A DNA stretch of 64,000 nt, from positions 62,001-126,000 of the forward strand of contig JAFADG010000024.1 in assembly GCA_023425025.1 (NCBI GenBank), written 5' to 3'. The stretch is from Bacillota bacterium (GTDB taxonomy: Bacteria > Bacillota > Clostridia > Christensenellales > Aristaeellaceae). The notes under the pieces are model-generated. The model had not been told where the DNA came from and ran no database searches. It saw nothing but the letters and a program-made list of their open reading frames with translations. Position numbers and translations under genes: made by a program. Of this stretch, positions 17,316-25,085 are shown piece after piece (position 1 is the stretch's first letter; each line of letters opens with the position of its first letter).

Positions 17316-18552
17316 ACCGGTAAAGCCGGCCGCCTGCCTGCGCCTGCTTGGGGCTTTGGCCGCCCTCGTCCTGATGAGCATGCTGTGGCTGCCGGCCCAG
17401 GCCTCCAAAAGCCACGACCCCAATGGCGTATGGAACGACTGCAACGCCGAAGATGTGGATGTCTCAACCATTCAGGAAGAAGCCGGCAGGCTGGCAGGGT
17501 ATTTGAAGATTCTCAGATACCGTGACAAGAACCAGGTTCTGAAGGTGGACTGCCCCGTTCCCCAGGCGTTTACAGAAGAACAACTGCGCGCCATTACCGT
17601 GGAATTTGCAAGCTTCGAAAAGGACATACTGCTTGCCGCCATGGAAAAGGCGGACGGTATTGGAAAGATCGGTTTGAAGGTCAAGTGGGACATGCATTCC
17701 AAGACAAATCTCCTGTATGTACAGGACGGCGCGCCGGAAGAGATTTGGCCCGACTTTATCGATAATTCCCTGGCCGCGAGCACACTTGGCTCACCCGTTG
17801 AAAAGCCGGATGAGCAGGCAAGGGCAAAGAACATCGCCATTGCGTTTGCAAAGGCGCTGGCCTTCGAGCCTTATCTGCAGGGCATGAACATTGACCGGGT
17901 TTACACCTCAGTGCCGCGTGGGCTCCAACTGACCATCAGCGGATACGAGGAGCGCTTTTGGGAAAACAGGCGGTCAAGAAACCGCAGCCTTCAGGAATTT
18001 GGCCATAAATCCATCGAGGCGTCGGATCTGAACTATACCGCCGTCAGCCTGCTGCCCATGCTGCGCGGTTTGCCGATCGCCCCCCAATACGCCTGGCCGC
18101 TCAAGGATGCCAAAGAGCCTGACGCCCGCTTGTGTGGAGCCACCCAATTCGATTTACTGGTGAAGGATAGCGGGGGCATCTGCTACGTAAAATCGGGTAA
18201 TCTGCCCCGCGAGGTTTCCGCCGCTCCTCTTGCCATTGCGCCGGTCTCCTGGCAGGACGCGCTGAAGGAGTGGATGGCCACCTATTACGTGGATGACACC
18301 ACCACCGTGGATGTGGTGTACGATGCCAACCGGCCCGGGAATACCTGGGGCACTTATACAGAGTACGCCACTTACCGGGTGCTAACCGAGATCAAGCCCG
18401 TATATGTGAGCATGAGCAAGCTGACCTATACCCCCGGCTGGTGCTTTGTGGTGGAAGAGCGGCTTGCCAAGGATGATACCTTGGTCAATGCCCAAACGTA
18501 TACTCTGGATATGGTCACTATGGGCGATCCCTTTTACTCGGCGTACCCGTGA
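17302..18552 (+). CDS. Exported protein of unknown function in the sigma operon
   Basis: 416 residues. The N-terminus has a hydrophobic export signal (LRLLGALAALVLMSMLWLPAQA) without a lipobox. The mature part has no family that I recognise; it is mixed in composition with repeated aromatic residues and ends MGDPFYSAYP. The first codons overlap the anti-sigma gene, so it is translated from the same message and may sense or modify the envelope signal that releases the sigma factor. A strong terminator follows 25 bases after the stop. Confidence 0.65.
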   Translation: MTDIKPVKPAACLRLLGALAALVLMSMLWLPAQASKSHDPNGVWNDCNAEDVDVSTIQEEAGRLAGYLKILRYRDKNQVLKVDCPVPQAFTEEQLRAITVEFASFEKDILLAAMEKADGIGKIGLKVKWDMHSKTNLLYVQDGAPEEIWPDFIDNSLAASTLGSPVEKPDEQARAKNIAIAFAKALAFEPYLQGMNIDRVYTSVPRGLQLTISGYEERFWENRRSRNRSLQEFGHKSIEASDLNYTAVSLLPMLRGLPIAPQYAWPLKDAKEPDARLCGATQFDLLVKDSGGICYVKSGNLPREVSAAPLAIAPVSWQDALKEWMATYYVDDTTTVDVVYDANRPGNTWGTYTEYATYRVLTEIKPVYVSMSKLTYTPGWCFVVEERLAKDDTLVNAQTYTLDMVTMGDPFYSAYP

Positions 18553-18575
18553 TCACCCTTCCGGCATACAACGAA

Positions 18576-18610
18576 CCGGCCTGCCAAATCGGCAGGCCGG
18601 CGTATTTTTG
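18576..18610 (+). terminator. Rho-independent terminator of the sigma operon
   Basis: A perfect 10-bp stem (CCGGCCTGCC / GGCAGGCCGG) with a 5-base loop, then CGTATTTTTG on the plus strand. Confidence 0.88.
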
Positions 18611-18651
18611 TATGAAACAAAGGCCGGCGTTGTCTGCATCCAAGCAAACAG

Positions 18652-19581
18652 TCAATCGCTGATAATCATTTGAATCTCATCCTCCGCAACGCGCCGGATC
18701 ACCGTTTTCTCCTGCGCAAAGCCGGCGGCATACAGGCCGCTTCCCTGCCCCGAGGAAGCGAACGAAACAGGAAACAGGTCGATGGTTGTCGCCGCGCCGA
18801 ACCGGCCGTTGGGAGACAGCGCGATCATGCTCATGCCACCGTCCTTGTCGTTCAGCTCCCGCATGCGCCTGTATAGGTGGTGCAGCGCCTCGTCGCAGGC
18901 CTCCTGGGGGGAGGCGCCCCTGCGCATCAGGGAAACGGCGTCATAGGACAGGCAGCCGCGCATGATGTCTTCCCCCATCCCCGTGGCTGCGGCCCCGCCG
19001 TAGCGGGCGTCGCAGTAAAAGCCGGAGCCGATGATCGCCGTATCCCCCACGCGGCCGGGCTCCTTCATAAAAAGGCCGGAGGTGGAGGTGCCTACGCAAA
19101 GGCGGCCTGTATCATCCAGCGCGATCACGCACACGGTATCATGGCCGCGGTAGGCTTCCAGCGTTTTGCTTTCCTCCATGACCGCCGCCCGCCAGCGCCT
19201 TTTCGCGTTTTCCGTGCGCATATCGCAAAGAGGCAGGCCTTCGGCCAGCGCAAATTCCAGCGCGCCATGGCCGGCCAGCAGGCAGTTCTGCTTGCGCCCG
19301 GACAGGCGCATGGCGGCGCGGATGGGATTTTTGATGCCCTCCGCGCATAATACGCAGCCATATTGCAGCGTCTGTCCATCCATAAACGCCGCGTCCAGCG
19401 TCACACGGCCGTCCCGGCCCGGCAGGCCGCCGTATCCCACCGACACAAAGCGGGGATCGTCCTCCACCGCCATGACAGCCTTTGCCACCGCCTCGCCGGC
19501 GCATCCGCCCCGCGCAAGATCCTGAAAGGCGCTCTTCACGCCCTCATAGCTCATCTTCCATGTTCCAATGATCGCGTGCAT
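18652..19581 (-). CDS. N4-(beta-N-acetylglucosaminyl)-L-asparaginase (glycosylasparaginase)
   Basis: A 309-residue Ntn-hydrolase of the asparaginase-2 family. The autocleavage site and nucleophile threonine are in HDTVCVIALDD (about residue 149), followed by GTSTSGLFMKEPGRVGD and IIGSGFYCD, which are typical of glycosylasparaginases rather than isoaspartyl peptidases. The enzyme frees aspartate and GlcNAc-amine/GlcNAc from the Asn-GlcNAc link of N-glycoproteins. No signal peptide is seen, so the substrate must be imported. GAGGAAC lies before the ATG. cutC is just upstream in the same orientation, and a sugar transporter is divergent from the pair. Confidence 0.88.
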   Translation of the reverse strand: MHAIIGTWKMSYEGVKSAFQDLARGGCAGEAVAKAVMAVEDDPRFVSVGYGGLPGRDGRVTLDAAFMDGQTLQYGCVLCAEGIKNPIRAAMRLSGRKQNCLLAGHGALEFALAEGLPLCDMRTENAKRRWRAAVMEESKTLEAYRGHDTVCVIALDDTGRLCVGTSTSGLFMKEPGRVGDTAIIGSGFYCDARYGGAAATGMGEDIMRGCLSYDAVSLMRRGASPQEACDEALHHLYRRMRELNDKDGGMSMIALSPNGRFGAATTIDLFPVSFASSGQGSGLYAAGFAQEKTVIRRVAEDEIQMIISD

Positions 19582-19602
19582 GCACCGTTCCTCTTTCGTC
19601 CA

Positions 19603-20346
19603 TTATTTCAGCTGCTCGCAAAGCTCGGCTATATACGTGCCATCGATGATCTCAAAGCTGTCCTCCGGCGGGTAAAGCGCGCCGCCGAAGAAGATATTGC
19701 GATTGTTGGCAGTCGATGTGTCCGCAACGCGTTTGTGGCGCTTAAGATGCAGGTACGAACAGCCTGTCTCTTTCGCAACACGGGCAGCATTTTGCAGCGA
19801 TATGCCTGCTCCCGGAAGAATTTCAATCGCACCGCCGGCAAATTGAACCATTTGGGCAATGGTCTCCAGCGCGAAAAGCACATTGGACGCTTGTCCGCTT
19901 GTGAGTACACGCTTGACTTTCAGCTTTATCAAAGTTTCCAAAGCACGTTTCCAGTCGGGCGTCACATCAATGGCACGGTGGAACACACTATCTTTCCCCT
20001 GGGTCAGCTCCACAAGCTCCCGCGTGCGCGTTTCATCCACCGTGCCGTCCGGGTTCAAAAATCCAAAAACCAGTCCCTGGGCGCCGCTTTCCAGCAGCGC
20101 CCAGGCATCGGCAAGCGCCGTTTTGTATTCGGCCTGGGTATAGCAAAATCCGCCTGGACGCGGGCGGACCATCGCCATAATGGGAATCGGGACCGACTCC
20201 CGGGCTACAATCAACGTTCCTACAGAGGGCGTCAGACCACCGTGAAACAGGCTGGAACACAGTTCCACGCGCTGCGCCCCGCCCTTCCATGCCTCGATTA
20301 CATCATCGGCCGAGCCGCAGCACACTTCCAATTTGATAACAGACAT
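19603..20346 (-). CDS. cutC: CutC family TIM-barrel protein
   Basis: A 247-residue protein matching the CutC family throughout: N-terminus KLEVCCGSADDVIEAWKGGA, GGLTPSVGTL, MVRPRPGGFCY, VFHRAID and LTSGQ. It was named for copper homeostasis in E. coli, but the barrel looks like an enzyme and its true reaction is uncertain. AAGGAG precedes the ATG. It lies 21 bases upstream of the glycosylasparaginase gene, and this company suggests a role in amino-sugar or glycan breakdown rather than copper; that is inference. Confidence 0.9.
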   Translation of the reverse strand: MSVIKLEVCCGSADDVIEAWKGGAQRVELCSSLFHGGLTPSVGTLIVARESVPIPIMAMVRPRPGGFCYTQAEYKTALADAWALLESGAQGLVFGFLNPDGTVDETRTRELVELTQGKDSVFHRAIDVTPDWKRALETLIKLKVKRVLTSGQASNVLFALETIAQMVQFAGGAIEILPGAGISLQNAARVAKETGCSYLHLKRHKRVADTSTANNRNIFFGGALYPPEDSFEIIDGTYIAELCEQLK

Positions 20347-20798
20347 TCCATCAACTCCTTGCAGTTCCCTGTTCTCTTAGCAGACAATGCGTGCAATGCC
20401 GGTAAGACCTGGCACCGTTACATCGCATAGCTGCGTACGGGATATGGTTTGGCCCTGTACAATCGGGTTCAGCACCGCTGGTGTGTTCTTTTTCTATAGA
20501 GCTGATTCGCAATCCATTCCATGGCGCTGTTACTCCCCTTTGCCGCACAGCTTTCACACTTTTATCATATCACGCATGGCACTTCGCCGCATCACAAATT
20601 TCAACAAGAAGAGAATTCTACTTGAAACAACATATAAATAGAATAATAAAGCAACAGTGTAACAACGCGGAAGTGATTCGCCAGGGCTCTATTTTTTCAT
20701 GCCCCGGTATGGGTAAGATGATCAATTCTTTATTGAAAAGCACCGGATATCACGCGCTCGCGCGGTTGTATATCAATACTATCAAGGAGGACGTTTCC
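20347..20798. other. Divergent intergenic region between cutC and a sugar transporter operon
   Basis: No gene is supported. The plus-strand promoter listed separately lies in the right half. Short frames here have no ribosome site or protein-like sequence. Confidence 0.4.
20622..20649 (+). promoter_or_regulatory. Promoter of the sugar transporter operon
   Basis: TTGAAA, 16 bases, then TAATAA, in an AT-rich island of an otherwise GC-rich region. The leader would be about 145 bases. Confidence 0.45.
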
Positions 20799-22019
20799 AT
20801 GAAGAAACTGGTTGTGGTTCTGGTGGCCGTTCTGCTGGCGGTCCTGCCGATGCTCGCTTATGCCCAGGAGGTCACGCTCACCATGGGTTCCTGGCGCAAC
20901 ACCGACGCCGCCATGGTTGAAGCGCTGCTTGCCAAGTACAAGGAAATTTCCGGCGTATCCATCACGTTTGAGCCCACCCAGTCCGCCCAGTACAACTCCG
21001 TGCTCCGCCTGCAGCTGGATTCCGGCACCGGCCCCGACCTGTACTACTCCCGTTCCTACGCCACGGGCGAGGAGCTTTACACCGCCGGCTTTTCCATGGA
21101 CTGCACGGACATCCCGGGCGTCAAGGAGAATTTCGCCGCCACCAGCTTGGAGCCCTGGACCGCCGCCGACGGCAAGGTTTTCGCCGTGCCCTTCGCCGCG
21201 GTATCCCAGCCCATCTATTACAACAAGAAGATCTTTGCCGACAACGGCATCACCGAGCTGCCCAAGACCTGGGAAGAATTCATTGCCATGTGCCAGAAGC
21301 TCAAGGACAACGGCGTGACGGTGTTCGCCAATGGCATCGCCTCCAACTGGGACATTCTGGAGTGTGTTTTCCTGGGCATGGTTCCCAACTACATCACCGC
21401 TGAAGGCCGCGTCGCGTATGAAAAGGGCGATAAGAAATTCAATGATCCCGAATTTGTGGAGATCCTGGAAGACTTCGCCCAGCTGGTTCCCTTCCTGCCC
21501 GAGGGTTTCGAATCCATCGACAACGACAACGCCAACATCTTCTTCGGCATGGGCAATTCCGCCATGCTGATGGACGGTTCCTGGAGCTGCGGCCCCCTGA
21601 ACAGCGATTATGACACCGACTGGGGCACCATGGCCTTCCCGGCGCCCGAAGGCAAGGCCCCCGGCATGTGCTTCCATCCCGACATGGGCATCACCGGCAA
21701 CAAGGCCACCAGGTATCCTGAGGAAGTGAAAGCCTTCCTGGCCTGGCTGGCCACGCCCGAAGGCGCGCAGATCACTGCGGACTATCTGCCCGCCGGTTTC
21801 TTCCCCATGATCAACGCCCCCATCACCTTTCAGAACGAGCGCGTGACGGAAATCCTCTCCCTCAATCAGGGCAAGACGCTGGACGCCCGCTTTGTATGGC
21901 CCAAGCTGATGGACTATTACACCCCTATGGTGGAACAGCTCAACGCCATTTGCCGCGGCGAGACGACACCCCAGGCCGCTGCCGATGCGCTGGCCGCGTT
22001 TGCGGCTCCGCAGCAGTAA
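20799..22019 (+). CDS. Extracellular sugar-binding protein (CUT1 ABC)
   Basis: 406 residues. The ATG has AAGGAGG eight bases upstream. A signal peptide (MKKLVVVLVAVLLAVLPMLA, cleaved near AYAQE) precedes a type-1 solute-binding fold (LQLDSGTGPDLYYSRSYATG, PKTWEEFIAMCQKLKDNG, AMLMDGSWSCG, FLAWLATPEGAQ). There is no lipobox cysteine, unusual for a monoderm Firmicute. The two permeases follow, separated by an 80-bp palindrome that may raise binding-protein levels over permeases. The ATPase is absent, as usual for CUT1 systems that share MsmX. Divergence from cutC and glycosylasparaginase hints at a GlcNAc-containing substrate. Confidence 0.92.
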   Translation: MKKLVVVLVAVLLAVLPMLAYAQEVTLTMGSWRNTDAAMVEALLAKYKEISGVSITFEPTQSAQYNSVLRLQLDSGTGPDLYYSRSYATGEELYTAGFSMDCTDIPGVKENFAATSLEPWTAADGKVFAVPFAAVSQPIYYNKKIFADNGITELPKTWEEFIAMCQKLKDNGVTVFANGIASNWDILECVFLGMVPNYITAEGRVAYEKGDKKFNDPEFVEILEDFAQLVPFLPEGFESIDNDNANIFFGMGNSAMLMDGSWSCGPLNSDYDTDWGTMAFPAPEGKAPGMCFHPDMGITGNKATRYPEEVKAFLAWLATPEGAQITADYLPAGFFPMINAPITFQNERVTEILSLNQGKTLDARFVWPKLMDYYTPMVEQLNAICRGETTPQAAADALAAFAAPQQ

Positions 22020-22071
22020 TTCGTCGCAATGCAAAACAGACGCGCTGAATGAAGGATTCCGGTAAAGTATT

Positions 22072-22151
22072 GTAGGGGCAAGGCTCAATCCCTGCCCGCC
22101 CAGGCACGATAACGATTCGTGAAGGCGGGCAGGGGGGGGCTTGGCCCCTAC
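22072..22151. repeat. 80-bp imperfect palindrome in the transporter operon
   Basis: Left arm starts GTAGGGGCAAG and ends CCCTGCCCGCC; right arm mirrors it as GGCGGGCAGGG to GGCCCCTAC with small bulges, around a loop that itself contains CACGA/TCGTG. Such elements are common between Clostridia genes. As RNA it would form a long hairpin just after the binding-protein gene. Confidence 0.7.
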
Positions 22152-22210
22152 GGTTCCTATTTGCCGGTCCTTCAAGCAAAGCCCATCCGAAGCGATTGGA
22201 GGAAAACCCA

Positions 22211-23149
22211 ATGATTGCCAGGCCACGTTTATCGGCCGGCCGGGGCGGCGGCAGCATCAACCCCAGCGGCTGGTACTGGATGCGGTATGTTCTGCCGGCG
22301 CTGCTGGCCTACGGCATCTTCATGGCCTACCCGCTGGTGGATTCCATTCGCCTGTCGCTGTACGCGGGCACTACCGGCACGCGGCAATTTGCGGGCTTGG
22401 CCAACTATGTGCGGCTGTTTACCGATTCGGTGGTATCCGTACGGTTTTGGAACGCATTCAAAAACACCTGGGTGTTCTTTGCCTACCATATGCTTTTGCA
22501 AAATATGCTGGGCATCTTTTTTGCCGCGATCCTGACCAGCCGCACCATGCGGGGCCGGCAGTTTTATCAAACGGTCATTTTTGTTCCCTGCACCATCGCG
22601 GTGCTTGTCACAGGGTATCTGTTCAAGCTGATGCTCAACCCCATCTGGGCCGGTACCACCCTCAAAGCCATGGGCCTGGGCTTTCTCGTCCGCTCCTGGC
22701 TGGGCGATACATCCACCGCGCTGTCCGTTGTGTCGCTGGTGTCGGTGTGGCAGTGGGTCGGCATACCCACCATGATGTTTGTGGCCGGCTTCCAGGGCAT
22801 TTCGGAAGATTTGATAGAAGCCGCCTCTATTGAAGGGGCCAACACCTGGCAGCAGTTTATTCGCATCAAGCTGCCGCTGATATTACCCGTGGTAGGCATG
22901 ATTGCCATATTGACCTTTGTATCCAACTTCAACGCCTTTGACGTGGTCTACTCCATGGAAACGCCGGACGGCGCGCCCAGCTATGCCACGGACCTGATCG
23001 GCACGCTGTTTTACCGCTATGGCATCGCCGGACAGCATCCGGTGGGCATTCCCGAACCCGGCGTAGGCGCGGCCATTTCCACCACTGTATTTGTCATGCT
23101 GCTCATCGGCGTCATACCGACGCTGAAGCTTACGCAGGGAAAGGAATAA
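22211..23149 (+). CDS. Sugar ABC transporter permease (MalF-like)
   Basis: 312 residues with six predicted membrane helices. The cytoplasmic EAA loop that docks to the ATPase is ISEDLIEAASIEGANTWQQF, near residue 205. The ATG at 22211 has GGAGG at proper spacing; an upstream TTG lies before the ribosome site and is rejected. It forms a heterodimer channel with the next gene product and takes sugar from the binding protein at 20799-22019. Confidence 0.93.
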   Translation: MIARPRLSAGRGGGSINPSGWYWMRYVLPALLAYGIFMAYPLVDSIRLSLYAGTTGTRQFAGLANYVRLFTDSVVSVRFWNAFKNTWVFFAYHMLLQNMLGIFFAAILTSRTMRGRQFYQTVIFVPCTIAVLVTGYLFKLMLNPIWAGTTLKAMGLGFLVRSWLGDTSTALSVVSLVSVWQWVGIPTMMFVAGFQGISEDLIEAASIEGANTWQQFIRIKLPLILPVVGMIAILTFVSNFNAFDVVYSMETPDGAPSYATDLIGTLFYRYGIAGQHPVGIPEPGVGAAISTTVFVMLLIGVIPTLKLTQGKE

Positions 23150-23153
23150 TGGC

Positions 23154-24005
23154 ATGAAAAAAGCCGCGAAACATACCTCCATGCGCATTGCCAACATGCA
23201 TATTCCTTCGCATATCATGCTGATCCTCTGGTCGCTGATCGTGATCTTTCCCGTGTGGATCCTGCTGATCAACACGCTGAAAAATAAAAAGAGCATTTAT
23301 GGCAATCCCTTTGGCATACCGGACGCGTGGACGCTGGAAAACTACCGGTCCGTGATGTCCGACAGCAACTTTTTCAACTACTTCCGCAACAGCTTCCTGG
23401 TGGTTGTGATTTCCCTGACGCTGATCCTGCTGCTGGGCTCCCTTTGCGCCTACGCGCTGGCCCACTGGCGCACCAGGCTGTCGGGCATCGTATACTTTGC
23501 GATCATCATCGGCATGATGCTACCCATCAAAATCGCCACTATCCGCTTGCTGGAAATGATGAAGGTTTTCGGCCTGCTAAATTCGCTGTGGAGCCTGTTC
23601 CCCGTATATATCGCCATGGGCATCCCGACGGCGGTATTCATATTGACGGGCTTCATCCGCGGCCTGCCGGGCGAACTGTATGAAGCCGGCTATATGGACG
23701 GCGCTGGGCGCTTCAAAATCTATTGGTCCATCGTGCTGCCCCTGGTGCGGCCGGCGCTGGCGACTGTGGCCATCTATAACCTGGTGCCCATCTGGAACGA
23801 CCTGTGGTTTCCCCTGATCTTCATCAACCTGGAAAGCCAGAAGACCGTGCTGCTGGCGGTCACCAAACTGCAGGGGCAGTACACCACTGACTGGCCCAAG
23901 CTCCTGGCCATCCTCTCCCTCTCGGCGCTGCCGGTGATCCTTTTATACCTGAGCATGTCCAAGCAGTTTATCAAGGGACTTACGGCCGGCGCGGTCAAGG
24001 GGTAG
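23154..24005 (+). CDS. Sugar ABC transporter permease (MalG-like)
   Basis: 283 residues, six helices, beginning MKKAAKHTSMRIANMHIPSH and starting four bases after the first permease. The EAA loop is PGELYEAGYMDGAGRFKIYW. The typical ending QFIKGLTAGAVKG is intact. It is the partner of the preceding permease. Confidence 0.93.
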   Translation: MKKAAKHTSMRIANMHIPSHIMLILWSLIVIFPVWILLINTLKNKKSIYGNPFGIPDAWTLENYRSVMSDSNFFNYFRNSFLVVVISLTLILLLGSLCAYALAHWRTRLSGIVYFAIIIGMMLPIKIATIRLLEMMKVFGLLNSLWSLFPVYIAMGIPTAVFILTGFIRGLPGELYEAGYMDGAGRFKIYWSIVLPLVRPALATVAIYNLVPIWNDLWFPLIFINLESQKTVLLAVTKLQGQYTTDWPKLLAILSLSALPVILLYLSMSKQFIKGLTAGAVKG

Positions 24006-24013
24006 CTTGCCCA

Positions 24014-24043
24014 TTGGACAAAGGCCCGCAAATCGGTTATACT
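24014..24043 (+). promoter_or_regulatory. Possible promoter of the FMN enzyme gene
   Basis: TTGGAC, 18 bases, TATACT, in the 66-base gap after the permease gene. Transcription could also continue from the transporter operon. Confidence 0.4.
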
Positions 24044-24071
24044 GCAGAAAAAAAGGGATGGAGAGAATACC

Positions 24072-24965
24072 ATGGCACAGCAGAAGGAAAGGGTTGGCGA
24101 CGCCAATCAAATTACCCGGGAATACTTCGATTCGCTGCTGATTGAAATGCGGCACCTGGACGGGAGCCTCCCCTCCACCAGCTTTTCGCTGTATGGGGAG
24201 ACGTTCGATACCCCCATCATGACGGCTGCCCTGTCCCACCTGAACAACTGCCGCCCCCACGGCGGGGTGGAAATGGCAAAGGGCGCCTTTGCAGCCAACG
24301 CGGTGATGTGGACCGGCATGGGCGAAGAGGATGAACTGGAAGCAATGATCCAAACCGGCGCGCGCACCATCAAGATTATCAAGCCCCACCAGGACAACAA
24401 AGTTGTTTTCCAAAAAATGGCACATGCCCAGGCTCACGGCGCTTTTGCCGTCGGCATGGACATCGACCATGCGTTCAACGGCAAGGGCGATTATGACAAC
24501 GTACTGGGGCTGCCCATGGTGCCCAAGACGCTGGAGGAAATCAAGTCTTATGTTAAGGCTACCAGCCTTCCCTTTATCATCAAAGGTGTTTTGAGCGTAC
24601 AGGATGCAGTAAAATGCCTGGATGCCGGCGTGAAGGGCATCGTGGTTTCCCATCACCACGGAATTCTCGACTACGCCCTGCCGCCGCTCAAAGTACTGCC
24701 CAAGATCAGGCAGGCGGTTGGGAACAGCATGCCCATCTTTGTGGACTGCGGGATCACAAGCGGCATAGACGCCTTCAAAGCCTTGGCCCTTGGGGCCACG
24801 GCGGTCTGCGTGGGCCGGGCGCTGATGGGCCCACTTCAGGAGGAAGGGGCGGAAGGTGTGCGGAAAAAGATTGTGGATATGACAAAGGAACTAAAGGGCG
24901 CCATGGCCCGGACCTGCTCGGCCGCAGTGGATCACATTGATCCAAGCTTGATCTGGAACAGATAA
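24072..24965 (+). CDS. FMN-dependent alpha-hydroxy-acid dehydrogenase family protein
   Basis: 297 residues forming a TIM barrel. The family's C-terminal FMN-binding pattern is clear: FIIKGVLSVQDA (catalytic-side lysine), VSHHHGILDYALPPLKVLP (the position of the catalytic histidine), VDCGITSGIDAFKALALGA and VCVGRALMGP. Members oxidise lactate, glycolate or similar 2-hydroxy acids, or act as isopentenyl-diphosphate isomerase type 2. It is shorter than typical lactate oxidases (about 350) and its usual NHGGR motif is altered, so the substrate is uncertain. GGAGAG precedes the ATG. Cytoplasmic. Confidence 0.85.
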   Translation: MAQQKERVGDANQITREYFDSLLIEMRHLDGSLPSTSFSLYGETFDTPIMTAALSHLNNCRPHGGVEMAKGAFAANAVMWTGMGEEDELEAMIQTGARTIKIIKPHQDNKVVFQKMAHAQAHGAFAVGMDIDHAFNGKGDYDNVLGLPMVPKTLEEIKSYVKATSLPFIIKGVLSVQDAVKCLDAGVKGIVVSHHHGILDYALPPLKVLPKIRQAVGNSMPIFVDCGITSGIDAFKALALGATAVCVGRALMGPLQEEGAEGVRKKIVDMTKELKGAMARTCSAAVDHIDPSLIWNR

Positions 24966-24997
24966 TAGAACAAGATCCACCTGATCGGTCTGCCCCT

Positions 24998-25031
24998 GCC
25001 CTTCCTACTGCTATTGGAGGAAGGGCTTTTT
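24998..25031 (+). terminator. Rho-independent terminator of the transporter/FMN enzyme operon
   Basis: A perfect 9-bp stem (GCCCTTCCT / AGGAAGGGC), loop of 11, followed by TTTTTG. Confidence 0.88.
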
Positions 25032-25085
25032 GCATTATCTGTGCAAGGCATAGCGAAAGGAACGCCACATTTCTCATTGCCTCTA

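Noticed and set aside
22072..22151. Terminator ending the binding-protein message
   Set aside because: There is no U tract and the permease genes continue in the same direction.
20730..22226. A 498-codon minus-strand frame opposite the sugar-binding protein
   Set aside because: Histidine- and glycine-rich shadow of a real gene with signal peptide and binding-protein motifs on the other strand.
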